Positions 24,901-34,178 of a DNA stretch of 64,000 nucleotides are shown here, piece by piece (within the stretch, counting starts at the first letter, position 1; the number at the start of each line of letters is the position of its first letter). Under the pieces are notes generated by a model. It saw only the letters and a program-made list of their open reading frames with translations, did not search any database and was not told the DNA's origin. Origin of the DNA: Paralichthys olivaceus (lineage: Eukaryota; Chordata; Actinopteri; Pleuronectiformes; Paralichthyidae); NCBI RefSeq assembly GCF_024713975.1, contig NC_091104.1, forward strand, positions 15,271,580 to 15,335,579, given 5' to 3'. Both the position numbers and the translations under genes were made by a program.

Positions 24901-26275
24901 TCACCTGCAGGACTGACTATTGTTATTCTCTACTTTGTGGTCTCCCTAAGAAGAATATAATTAATCTCCAGCTGCTCCTTTTTGTTTGTTTGTTTTTACT
25001 GCATTTATTCTGAAAAGCAGTTCTATTGTTAGTAAGAAAAGGGCTATCAATAAAGTCTTATCTATATGTAGATACCTCAATGTTGATGGAGTGGTGGGTG
25101 AAGTGTGCACATTTGAAGTGGTCATCATTTACTTCAATTGTATTGGATTTGGCTGCAATACTGCTGAAACTGCAAAAGTGTTTTGTGGACTCAAACACTT
25201 CACCCTTCATAGTAGTGTTGGCATCAACTACTGATGAACAGCCTTGAAAAAGACCTGTTCCTGCTTGTACCTGCAGCTGGAAGGACATCTGAATGTTACC
25301 GTACCTAACCACATGCTCCAGATGTTGCCCAATACCTCGTGTAAACATCTAGTTATCCATTGAGAGGATAGCGTTTCTCTGAACTGCATTGTAACGGGAA
25401 CTGTTTGTCCTTACCATTGTCTGCGAGGGGGTACTTTAAGGTTGTTGAGGTGGTGGTGGGTGTAAGCCCCCACAATAATCATACCGTCACACAGAAAGAA
25501 AAATATTGACTATTATGAAATATACTGTATGCATGTATGTACACAGGTATGAACATGTAAATATTGTGTATTTTTCATATTCGTATTCTTTATATATTAA
25601 GGATCTTCTATATATATATATATATACACTTGTTGACTGTGTTAAGTGCCCTATTCTGGAACCGATAAAGTACATCTATATATTTCTATTACTTCTAAGG
25701 TGCATCAAGCCATTATTATTCGGTAAGAAATAATAATCTAAGAGTTATCCGGAGTATTTGACCTCACCCCTCCCGCTGAAATAAAAGTCCTTTAACGTGT
25801 GGTCTCTGAGGAGCCGGGGGAGGTGGAGTCATGGAGACAGTTAGCTCATGTGTGCGCTCCAACCTGGTGTCTCTTAGCATGCTAACTGCTGCACCCTTCG
25901 GCTTGTGTGGCTAAACTGTTTGCATTGTGGGACTAATTCTGGATGCGCTCACGTGTTGTTGACACGCACGCTCCCTCCTTATGTCACAGCTAACACGCGA
26001 TGACGCGAGCTCAGTGAGGCTCAGTTACCGTTATCGTGTATCGTCATCCCGATGGTTCCCCCGGTGTTGATGACCAGGACCCTCGCCTCGGTGGTGGCTG
26101 GAGTCGTTGGCCCAATGGTCTCCAGCGAGCTCTTACTCGACAACCTTCTCCTCCGGCATGGCTGCAGCTGAGCGCCGCGAGTGGGAGAAATGTCACTGAA
26201 CTCCCTCAGGTCCAGTGTAGGCTGCGATAAAGCCCGGGCCAGGGATGTCATGTTGTTGAGGCTGGAGTCCGCCAT
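11096..26275 (-). CDS. aspg: 60 kDa-type L-asparaginase with ankyrin repeats
   Basis: Seventeen coding exons join in frame to 654 codons: 26275-26029, 23834-23708, 20215-20104, 19937-19812, 19716-19633, 19125-18999, 18918-18806, 16768-16583, 16427-16314, 16223-16104, 15916-15821, 14854-14691, 13358-13272, 12769-12670, 12585-12520, 12356-12306 and 11140-11096. The enzyme hydrolyses L-asparagine to aspartate and ammonia in the cytosol. The expected catalytic set is present: TGGTIG with Thr74, HGTDT with Thr177 and Asp178, and Lys249 in NRVTKVD (matching T19, T116, D117, K188 of human ASPG). Residues ~450-630 form ankyrin-type repeats ([37 protein letters not shown]). The tail is acidic ([10 protein letters not shown]). 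Oddity: about 55-60 extra N-terminal residues, with [11 protein letters not shown], precede the domain compared with the human protein. No frameshift or stop was found. Confidence 0.95.
11141..12305 (-). other. aspg intron 16, no gene seen
   Basis: The last aspg intron. It is AT-rich, with no repeat family that I recognise and no exon-like frame. A stretch near 12.10-12.25 kb contains a small palindromic 'gcatgc' patch of no clear meaning. Confidence 0.6.
13359..14690 (-). other. aspg intron 12
   Basis: Intron between the two ankyrin-coding exons. It holds short CT microsatellites near 13.92 and 14.42 kb. No hidden gene is apparent. Confidence 0.6.
14855..15820 (-). other. aspg intron 11, no gene seen
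   Basis: Intron separating exon 11 (ending LKEM) from the first clear ankyrin exon. The short open frames on both strands have no family resemblance. Confidence 0.6.
16769..18805 (-). other. aspg intron 7
   Basis: Two-kilobase intron in the asparaginase domain. It contains a 117-codon open frame at 16929-17282 (minus) without recognisable motifs, a patch near 18.39-18.45 kb with 'gcggaggtatgtgctct' typical of a teleost dispersed repeat, and an imperfect inverted repeat at 18464-18541. Confidence 0.5.
18464..18541. repeat. Imperfect inverted repeat in aspg intron 7
   Basis: Arms 'gtcctggtgcatcaccca' and 'tgggtgatgcaaggac' are complementary over about 16 bp with a 2-nt bulge, around a ~43-nt loop. 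It may be the terminal remnant of a small DNA element. No target-site duplication was seen. Confidence 0.55.
20216..23707 (-). other. aspg intron 2
   Basis: The largest aspg intron, about 3.5 kb. It carries a (TG)n microsatellite at 21.91-21.97 kb. Open frames at 21.66-21.90, 22.2-22.55 and 22.65-22.95 kb look random in composition and have no splice context. Nothing else was recognised. Confidence 0.6.
21914..21965. repeat. (TG)n microsatellite
   Basis: About 25 TG units in aspg intron 2. Confidence 0.97.
24400..24980 (+). mobile_element. Decayed LINE (L2/CR1-clade) reverse transcriptase fragment
   Basis: The plus strand translates, across frame breaks, to reverse-transcriptase-like pieces in the right order: a 'cagcctttgacagagtagaccac' start resembling AFDx[12 protein letters not shown] near 24.56 kb; a remnant of the FHSYADDTQ region near 24.64 kb; and [19 protein letters not shown] near 24.91-24.97 kb, matching the conserved DYCNSLLxGLP block of L2-like elements. 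Several stops and indels show it is dead. It sits in aspg intron 1, antisense to the gene. Clade assignment is by recall of motifs only. Confidence 0.75.
25085..25235 (+). repeat. Dispersed teleost repeat, copy 2
   Basis: Shares 'atcatttacttcaattgtattgga' -like core and 'aaacacttcaccc' with the block at 150-300, same orientation, more diverged. It follows the LINE fragment within aspg intron 1. Confidence 0.5.
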
Positions 26276-26450
26276 GTTTCGCTCCCTTCCTTCACAGGTG
26301 CTCGATCAAAGTCTCCGGTTCTCAAGAGCTGTCAGCAGCCCGACCCACGGTGCACTTTCTCCGGCTGTGAGTGCAGAGCAGCGGCTGCCATGGTCATTAT
26401 GTAGAGCAGTAGACGGAGGGCGGGACCAAAGCCTATAACCTTGTGAATCC
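26276..26450 (-). promoter_or_regulatory. Probable aspg 5' UTR and promoter region
   Basis: CpG-bearing sequence immediately upstream of the aspg ATG; the GC-rich zone continues into coding exon 1. A CRE-like 'tgacgtca' lies slightly further upstream, at 26492-26499. No TATA box is evident, and the transcription start is not determinable by eye. Confidence 0.4.
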
Positions 26451-26589
26451 TGGAGTTCATTCAATTGAGCGTGTGTGGGTGACATCACGCTGACGTCACA
26501 CCCACAAACAAGTGCCTGTTTCACTGCACCAGTGGGGACACCTCATTGATATGGTGGTTTTTTATGTCATGAAAGTATTTCATCTGCCT

Positions 26590-26830
26590 TTCAGCATTTT
26601 TTTGCACCATAGACTATATCTATAAAAAGATGGATGATGTGTCTCCACTTCCTACCACTTTACAAGAATGATGCCAAAATATCCTGCATATGGGTGCTGT
26701 CATCTTGCAGTTTCTAAGTAATTAGATTTTAAGTAATTTGGGTCCCATGACCTGAGAGTACGATATGGCTCACCTTTCAGGAAGGCGGTGACCCAAAGCA
26801 TACAGGCAAGCCAATGGTGGAGTGACTGTT
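26590..26830. repeat. Possible dispersed teleost repeat
   Basis: The phrase 'tataaaaagatggatgatgtgtctccacttcc' region, followed by 'gggtgctgtcatcttg' and 'aggaaggcggtgaccc', resembles a common non-coding repeat of perciform genomes as I remember it. There is no second copy in this window to confirm it. Confidence 0.35.
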
Positions 26831-28791
26831 TTTGAGTTGCCCTGCTTGATTAACCTAAGCAGATTGACAGTTTCCCAATACTTCTCCTCGAACGACTGCT
26901 GGGAAAAAAGCCAATGCTATTTTTGTCTTGTGTTATGTTGTGTTATGAGTCTGGATGTTCTCCTCCAGGTCTTAGGCAATATTACGAAAAATGATGCTCT
27001 TCAATGTACTTTTATTTCTCGAAATTGTGATTCAGGAAGCTGGGGACACGTAGGCTTCTGTTTCTCTCAGTGAAAACAAATTTTTATTTTCATAAGACTT
27101 TTTTCAGATTTCTTTTGTTGTTATGGTTGTTGTTATGGACGCTTCCCTCGATGTGACCATATAGACCAACAGTCACATATAGGGCGACCACAGATTAAAA
27201 CTCCCAAACCGGGTCCATTGTGTCAATGCGCATGTCGTTGACGGGTACTTTGTGAAGGAATGAGTGAGCATCCTGGAGCTCTTTGGAAAACTTTCTCCTC
27301 AGCAGGACAGCTAACCGCTAGCATGCGTGTATTGGTCTGTCGAGCCTCAAGGCCATTTTATAGCAACAGGCATGAAAATGAGTGATTGACAGGCTTGCCA
27401 GCCAAATAGTATCACACTGACAGGTCCTGTCAGAAAGAGCTGCAAGCTCATAGGCTAGCAATAGCCTTGACAAAGATACATCATGGATTTACCAACACAG
27501 ACCAATCATTGTTGAATACATACACATGGTGTTTTGTTTACATTTTTTTTATTGGGTAATGTAACTAAAAGAACACCAGAACCTGCTAAACCTTCATGTA
27601 AGCACTGAAAACATATGTAATGCTAAATGTAATAGTTATTTTGATTCTGACTGAAACTGGGGAAATTAAGTGGTTAAAGTTGAAAACATTTTAGTGTTTT
27701 ATAGAAATCTATATCAGGAAACCAGAGCAGCCCCAAACAAACCGGGACGTCTGGTCATTGTACTGCCGACCATCCCCCTGGAATTATTCACCTCCCTGAG
27801 TTTTAGAGGGTTTTCTTCTGACTACCCAGTCAGGATGCTGTATGGCTGAACCAAACACTGCAGTGGATTGTACAACCGTCCCAGGAGAAGAGAGGGGAGA
27901 ACTGGAATAGTCTACGACAAACTTAGCTAAATAGGACATACTGTGAGAGCAAACTAGTGTATTTTGATTCAGTAAGTTAGCAATGATTTTCATCTACTTG
28001 TAATTCGAAAGATAGTACAGTATGGAGGTTTCCACCTGCTAATAAAGATAATATGGCCTCTGATGGATGTACTCTAATATTTCTTACTCTTTTCCCTTTC
28101 AGTTGAAATGCCAGACTCCACTTTGAAAACCTGCATATCTTCCTTTATGTTTACAAGTCTAATCTAACTAACATTCAAGTTACTTTCAGTCGACATCCTG
28201 GAACACATCAAAATGTATTTACCATGTCCTTAATCCTCATTTTTTTCCTTTGGTCCAGAAGTGGAGCTGTAGGATAAATAAAAGTGCGATATACAAAATA
28301 ACATTAGAGCAGTATAGTTTATGAAATATTTTCTTTAAACAACTCCATCAAACTTCACAATTGTGATATGTTGGAATGACACAAAAAGAGGATGTGGGAG
28401 TTCTGTGTAAGAGGGGAGGAAACATTGTACACCAGTAATATGTGCAACACCTAACTTTTAACTAACCTTGAATGAATGACACGATGCTTTATAAATAAAT
28501 TGTCTGGCCTTGCCTAGTTTTAGTAATTTGCACTCAGCTGTAGACTGCTGACAGCCAAAGGTTTGTCAATGTGTCTTCTTTGTGCACCAACACCCAGGTC
28601 TGACTCATTGGTCCCTGAAGACGAAACAATGTGTTGACGCTGCCCTGCTGCATTGCAGCATGATAAAAAATATGCTTTGAGAAACAGCTCAGGTAGAGTC
28701 GTTTTCCAGTAATTCAAGGTTTTATCCCCACTTTTTTCAAGCTGCGTGTTTGTGTGTCTGAGTGAGGTACTTGTTCTGTGCAACATGTAAA

Positions 28792-28907
28792 ACATGTGAC
28801 CACATAATTATAAAGAGCATCTGGGGGGGGGGGGTAAAGTCAAAACTGCAAACTCGTGTTTAAACAATACTTGGGGACTTTTCTTTGAGAGTCTGTGTGT
28901 CAGGATC
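28792..28907 (+). repeat. Left arm of ~115 bp inverted repeat
   Basis: This 116-bp block reappears as the reverse complement at 30917-31028, with only about six substitutions and a length difference in a G-run (12 Gs at 28823-28834). Shared landmarks include 'gtgaccacataatta', 'taaagtcaaaactgca' and 'tttaaacaatacttgggg'. Similarity stops abruptly at both ends. Confidence 0.93.
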
Positions 28908-29249
28908 GAGACTTTGTTCACACTGTCTATATTGATTATACTCCTTGCACAATGTGTGATGATACCTGAATACAAAATATCATTCAAAATCAAATCAAAT
29001 GAAAAATAAAGGACATACAAGAGATCTAAAGATGTGGTCTTCATCCTTCTGGATGTATATAAATCCCCTTTACTCATAAGTTGCTCTTATCCATTTATTA
29101 TTCCTGCTGAAAAGTCAATTCTTTCTGGTATTTGTCAGCCATTTTGCACCAGTTTTGTAGATTAGTGAAACTTAAAAGATTTAACATTTTCTAAAGGTAG
29201 GGCCGATGTTAATGACATATGACTTTTTGAGGAACACATATAAAATATA

Positions 29250-29255
29250 TATGCT

Positions 29256-29300
<45 letters not shown>

Positions 29301-29716
29301 TACTTTATTTGTATAGTACATATTATCAACATAAGAACATATTTAAATGACTTATGAAATAAAATAAATCCAATTGAATTTGAAAAATGTGTAAAGATGT
29401 ATAAGTGCGGGCAGGTGCAAGATCTAGTAAAAGGATAAAGCAAAAACAGATGTTTTAAGTTTTCTTTTAAAGACATTCACTGAACCAGCTTCTCTGATAT
29501 CCAGCTCCAGTCTGATCCACAACTTTGAAGCTTGATTTACAAAAGCTGCATCTCAGATTTTCTCCTGGCTGTGGTTGGGAACCTCTGACAGACTTGTTGC
29601 AGAGTGTTGAGGGGACGAAGTCAAGTAGAGAGTCAGCTATAGTTGGTCCTGTGGCCCAATCAGAGCCCTGTATGTCAGGAGGAGCGCCAGGGATCACACT
29701 TTTAATAAGCATGTAA
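29250..29716 (-). mobile_element. LINE 3'-end remnant (minus strand)
   Basis: Read on the minus strand, one frame gives IREAGSVNVFKRKLKTSVFA, matching the conserved C-terminal end of fish L2/CR1-like reverse transcriptases (D+xAxSVxxFKxxLKTHLF). An AT-rich 3' UTR follows, ending in 'actatacaaataaagtatatt' and a (ATT)n tail, the usual 3' end of such elements. The upstream part is truncated. Confidence 0.65.
29260..29301. repeat. (TAA)n microsatellite
   Basis: About 14 TAA units. They form the tail of the adjoining minus-strand LINE remnant. Confidence 0.93.
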
Positions 29717-29999
29717 TCACCACAGGGGGGCGATGTTACCCTTTGTATTTATCACACAGCACCTTTAAACGCGTCAGATGAGAATAGGAGACAACTGGAA
29801 TATAATCCTAAAATAATAACAACACAAATAATAATAAAGTAGGTTTTCATATGAATGTTGCCATTCCAAAGAGACATACAGCAAAACACACAGTCTGTGT
29901 AGAATAAAGCATCGTGTTCTAATCTAACACTAATTGCTGTTGTGTACAACATTAAGTAAAATGATATATATATAAATATATATGCGCAGTAATGAGGAG

Positions 30000-30480
30000 G
30001 TTCCGTGGATTTAATGACAGTTTGTGTTCTGCCGTTGTTTACCCTGTGGGGGTCGCGTGAGCCCCGGGCGGTGGGAGCAGCGCGCGGCGGCAGCAGCTGA
30101 ATGAAGCAGACGCGGAGGAAGTGGCGGTTAATGCAGCTCCACACCTTTCCGGTGTAGCAGCGCCGCGACCAGCTCCACTTCCCGGAGAGAGAAGAGCGCT
30201 GGTGGGGCTATCGAGGCAGGAGGGGGAGACAGGAGGTAAATCACTCGGCTTTATATTCACCCTTCAACCCGGGCGGACGCGAGCCCAACGTTGTTCCAGC
30301 GCCGCTTGATTTTTTATCGTCGGATAGGATCAGCGAAACGCCGCTAGCTACGTAGCACACGCTAGCTTGCTAGGCAACCAAGCTAGCTCGTGTTAGCCGT
30401 CTTTAGCAGCCATGAGCGGTAGCTGGGTAATTTGGCATGTCTGACCCTCCCTCTCTAAATCTCTTCACAGGGGGACCAGA
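30000..30480 (+). promoter_or_regulatory. arf6 CpG-rich promoter and non-coding first exon
   Basis: GC- and CpG-rich DNA about 0.7-1.1 kb upstream of the arf6 coding exon. A donor (ggag|gtaaat after 30235) could end a non-coding exon 1. A second acceptor-like site (ctcttcacag before 30471) suggests an alternative or extra 5' exon. ARF6 genes have a non-coding first exon followed by one coding exon (established), so this layout fits. Exact transcript structure is inference. Confidence 0.55.
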
Positions 30481-30916
30481 AGTGGAGTTTCACTAGTGGA
30501 CGCGGGTGTTGCTGAGTCACCGAGGATTGGTTTTCATTTCGAAGCGGGCCCCCTTCCAGCTCCGGTGTACGTACCCCCGGCTCGGTGGAGTAACCGCATA
30601 AAGCTGCTTTTTCTTGCGGTGAAGAGAACAAGGGCGCAGCCGGCGAGGAGGACACAAGCGCCAGAAGGAAGTCACAAGTACCGAGGCTTCTCTCCGGGCC
30701 TCGTTCACACTCACACACCGAGTCTGACATCTGCAGCTTTGACTCGCCACGGCCTGAGTGTGTGTCTGTCACGCAGCTTTGTGTAGATTTTGGTCCAAAC
30801 ACAATGAAAGTCAGGCAACAGCTGCTGCCGAGTTCTGAGTGTTAACCGAGCCATGTTGTGTGCAGGGCCTGACAACACTGTGGTACTCTGAACATAAATG
30901 TCCCAGCACTTCACTG

Positions 30917-31028
30917 GATCCTGACGCACAGACTCTCAAAGAAAAGTCCCCAAGTATTGTTTAAACATGAGTGTGCAGTTTTGACTTTACCCCCCCTAGA
31001 TGCTCTCTATAATTATGTGGTCACACGT
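30917..31028 (-). repeat. Right arm of ~115 bp inverted repeat
   Basis: Reverse-complement partner of 28792-28907, ending about 80 nt before the acceptor of the arf6 coding exon. The copy is therefore within the arf6 5' intron, or in 5' UTR if that intron is not removed. Confidence 0.93.
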
Positions 31029-31110
31029 AAGCCCTCTATCTAACTGAAGCTCTAGAGTTTAAGTGAATCATCATCATCATCAGCACTGTATCTGACATTT
31101 TTCTCGTTAG

Positions 31111-31668
<558 letters not shown>

Positions 31669-31702
31669 TGATTGAGTGCTGACTGTTTTAGGTCAAAACT
31701 GT

Positions 31703-31708
31703 AATAAA
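31703..31708 (+). terminator. Proximal poly(A) signal AATAAA of arf6
   Basis: Canonical hexamer 35 nt after the stop codon. It would give a very short 3' UTR and is probably minor, because ARF6 mRNAs normally have long 3' UTRs. Confidence 0.4.
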
Positions 31709-32702
31709 GTTGCAAGTAACAAATAACTTCTCAAAGTGAGTATGGTTAAGAAAAAGTTGATGATTTCCCCATTTATTTTTTAATACCTTTACCCCACGAC
31801 TAATTTATCTTAAACTGGGATTTCTGGCTTACAGTTTGCTTTTGCTCTGTAGCAAGCTTAAATCACATTCATTATTATATGGGGGCTTGCTTGATGAATA
31901 TTGGAATTGATCAGTCCAAATGTTAAAAGCCACAGTGTTCACCGCCTTTGCCTCTTCTTTTTCCTGTTTTATATAATTTTTTCTAACGAAGCGGAGGTTT
32001 TTATCTTTATTGAACTGCGGCTTGTTTCAAAGTTCTTGGGTCTCTGTTGCATTGAACTTGGATCTTTGTTCTTTTTCTTCTAAGGTGCAATCTTTCATGT
32101 CATGTAGCCTCCTTGGAAAGACTTTAATACAGTACTGTGATGAAAAATATTTCCTCTCAATGGTATTGACAGCAGCAAGGGAAAAAAATGAAAAAAAAAT
32201 TCACCATTGCTTAGATTTCATTGTAATCAGTCTTGACACCAGAGAGAAAAAATGACTTGGACATGTTTCTTTACCCCTCCCACTCCCCTTATGTGGGCCA
32301 TAGTTAACTGATTGACCTTTTGTGTCATGTCTTGATACCTATTTGTGCTGAATATTCAACAAATAGGCCTCCAGTAACTCTTAAACATGCTTGTTGGGAT
32401 GCATTTTTTATTTGGGTAACATGTAGTCGATGAGTCGACTCAATCTCTCCAAAGGAATGTCATTCAGCTCTGAGCGCTCTCAATCTGGAAACCACAGTTG
32501 ATTAGTCTCAGTATTGGGACATTATATGATAGCCTATATCTGTAGCATGAGTACGAAAGTACAGTAACCCTACATCAGAGTCCATCTGTCGTGCAGTCAG
32601 AGGGAGGACCGGTGAGATGTTGACTGAAACCATGTGTTGCAGCTCTTACTCCTATTTTGACTGAGGGGAACCATGTACAGAACAATGTCATTGTAATGTC
32701 TT

Positions 32703-32708
32703 ATTAAA
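32703..32708 (+). terminator. Distal poly(A) signal ATTAAA of arf6
   Basis: ATTAAA followed by T-rich DNA about 1 kb beyond the stop. The segment 31669-32725 is T-rich and gene-free, as expected for an arf6 3' UTR. Confidence 0.5.
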
Positions 32709-34127
32709 AAAGTGATTTTAAATCTTTTACGTCTCTGTTTTTTAAGATTAGAGGTAGTGTGCATAGTACGATCTGTGAGTCATTAAAATATTAGAAAGTT
32801 TGGCAAAAAGTACAATATAATAATTTAAAATATAAAAAAGAGAAAAGTAGCTTAATGTATGAGTAATTTAAAAACTGAACGATCAGACTTCAGAATGCTC
32901 ATAGCTCAAAGTCTGCAGTGTCAAAATTCTTGGTTTTAGTGATATTTAAAAAAAATAAAAAGGGTTTATGTCCACTCTCAGTTGCCTCGCCCACAAATAG
33001 GAAAATGTAGAAAACAGGAAGTCCAGCTGCTGGAACAACAGAGCCACATGATAGCCTGCATGAGCCTCAGAGGGGCAGCGAGAGAGATGATGTACAGCTG
33101 AATTGTGAATTCTTTTTCAATGTTGTATGTTGGTTGTGAGCCAGGGTTGAGCTGAGCTGTTGGCCGTTAACTTCCTGAGTTTGTACTGGCAGTAAAAAAA
33201 GTTGTTGGACAATTGCTAAATGTCAGAAATTGCAAACAGATGAAGAAGTCATGTTCTATAAAATGCAGATAAATAATAGATTTCATTATGGTGCATTTCA
33301 TTCAAACTGTTGGTGGGACCACTTTTTTACTGGAGTCACTCAACCATTTTAATAATAATAATAAATAATAATATCTAAAAAAAAAAAAAAAAAGTGACAT
33401 CTTTTGGTTTTTGTGTGTCCCCCTGTTCTACTTTACCGAAATACTACATTTCTTGCTGGTTTGATTTTAAACAACTATGTTACATCTTCATTGGAAATGA
33501 ATACATATAACATATAAGTTTGAAAGTTTTCATATAATTTAGTATTTTACTGCATTAGAAGTTGATGGAAGTTTGTCAGTTCACTAAAAGTGAATCTATC
33601 AGAGAGGCTGCACCACTGAGTCATAGAGAAAGAATGTTTTAGTTTCCGTTAAAGCTGATTAACGACTGTGTTTTCACTTCTGACAAAGACGGGATTGATG
33701 GTGACACGTAGCCTGACTTACTGTGTTTTGGGCTACAAAAGATTAGTTTGTATTATCCCACTGATTTCCAAAGTTTTTTTCTGTTTTACACATTTACAGA
33801 AAAACTGCCTCTGACAAGTTTTGATCTACAAAGCTGGGATGCGCTTGCTGTGTCTCTCATGCATACAACAAACAGATATATTGCACCATTCACAGACACT
33901 TGCATGTGTCTGTGCCCACGGACCGTTGTGGATCTTTAATCGTGGTAGCATTTTGCTGTGTGGAAAAGCTGGTGCTTAGCAAGTTGCTGCAGAGGCCTCA
34001 GGATGTTTGCTTTAGCACCGCAGAGGTTTCCGTCAGACAGGTCAGGTGACATTGACAGATATGTCTCCACAGCTATACAGAAGATGTTTCACAACCTATG
34101 CACCATCGTGCAGCCTATAAAAAAAGA

Positions 34128-34178
34128 CACACAGTGAAACTACACGCCACTGTTTGTGGCGTGTAGTTTCACTGTGTG
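34128..34178. repeat. Perfect 23-bp palindrome with 5-nt loop
   Basis: Left arm 34128-34150 and right arm 34156-34178 are exact reverse complements over 23 nt (cacacagtgaaac...gccac / gtggc...gtttcactgtgtg), separated by tgttt. A transcript would fold into an uninterrupted stem-loop. Confidence 0.98.

Larger units (their letters stand above)
26451..29999. other. Intergenic between aspg and arf6, repeat-rich
   Basis: No gene was recognised. From about 26.59 kb the sequence resembles a repeat seen in other teleosts. Further right are the left arm of a long inverted repeat (28792-28907), a LINE 3' remnant (29.25-29.72 kb) and a (TAA)n tract. The short open frames have no motif content. Confidence 0.5.

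Noticed and set aside
30500-30790. 96-codon plus-strand frame upstream of arf6
   Set aside because: Lies in the CpG-rich 5' region with no motif; best read as untranslated leader or intron.
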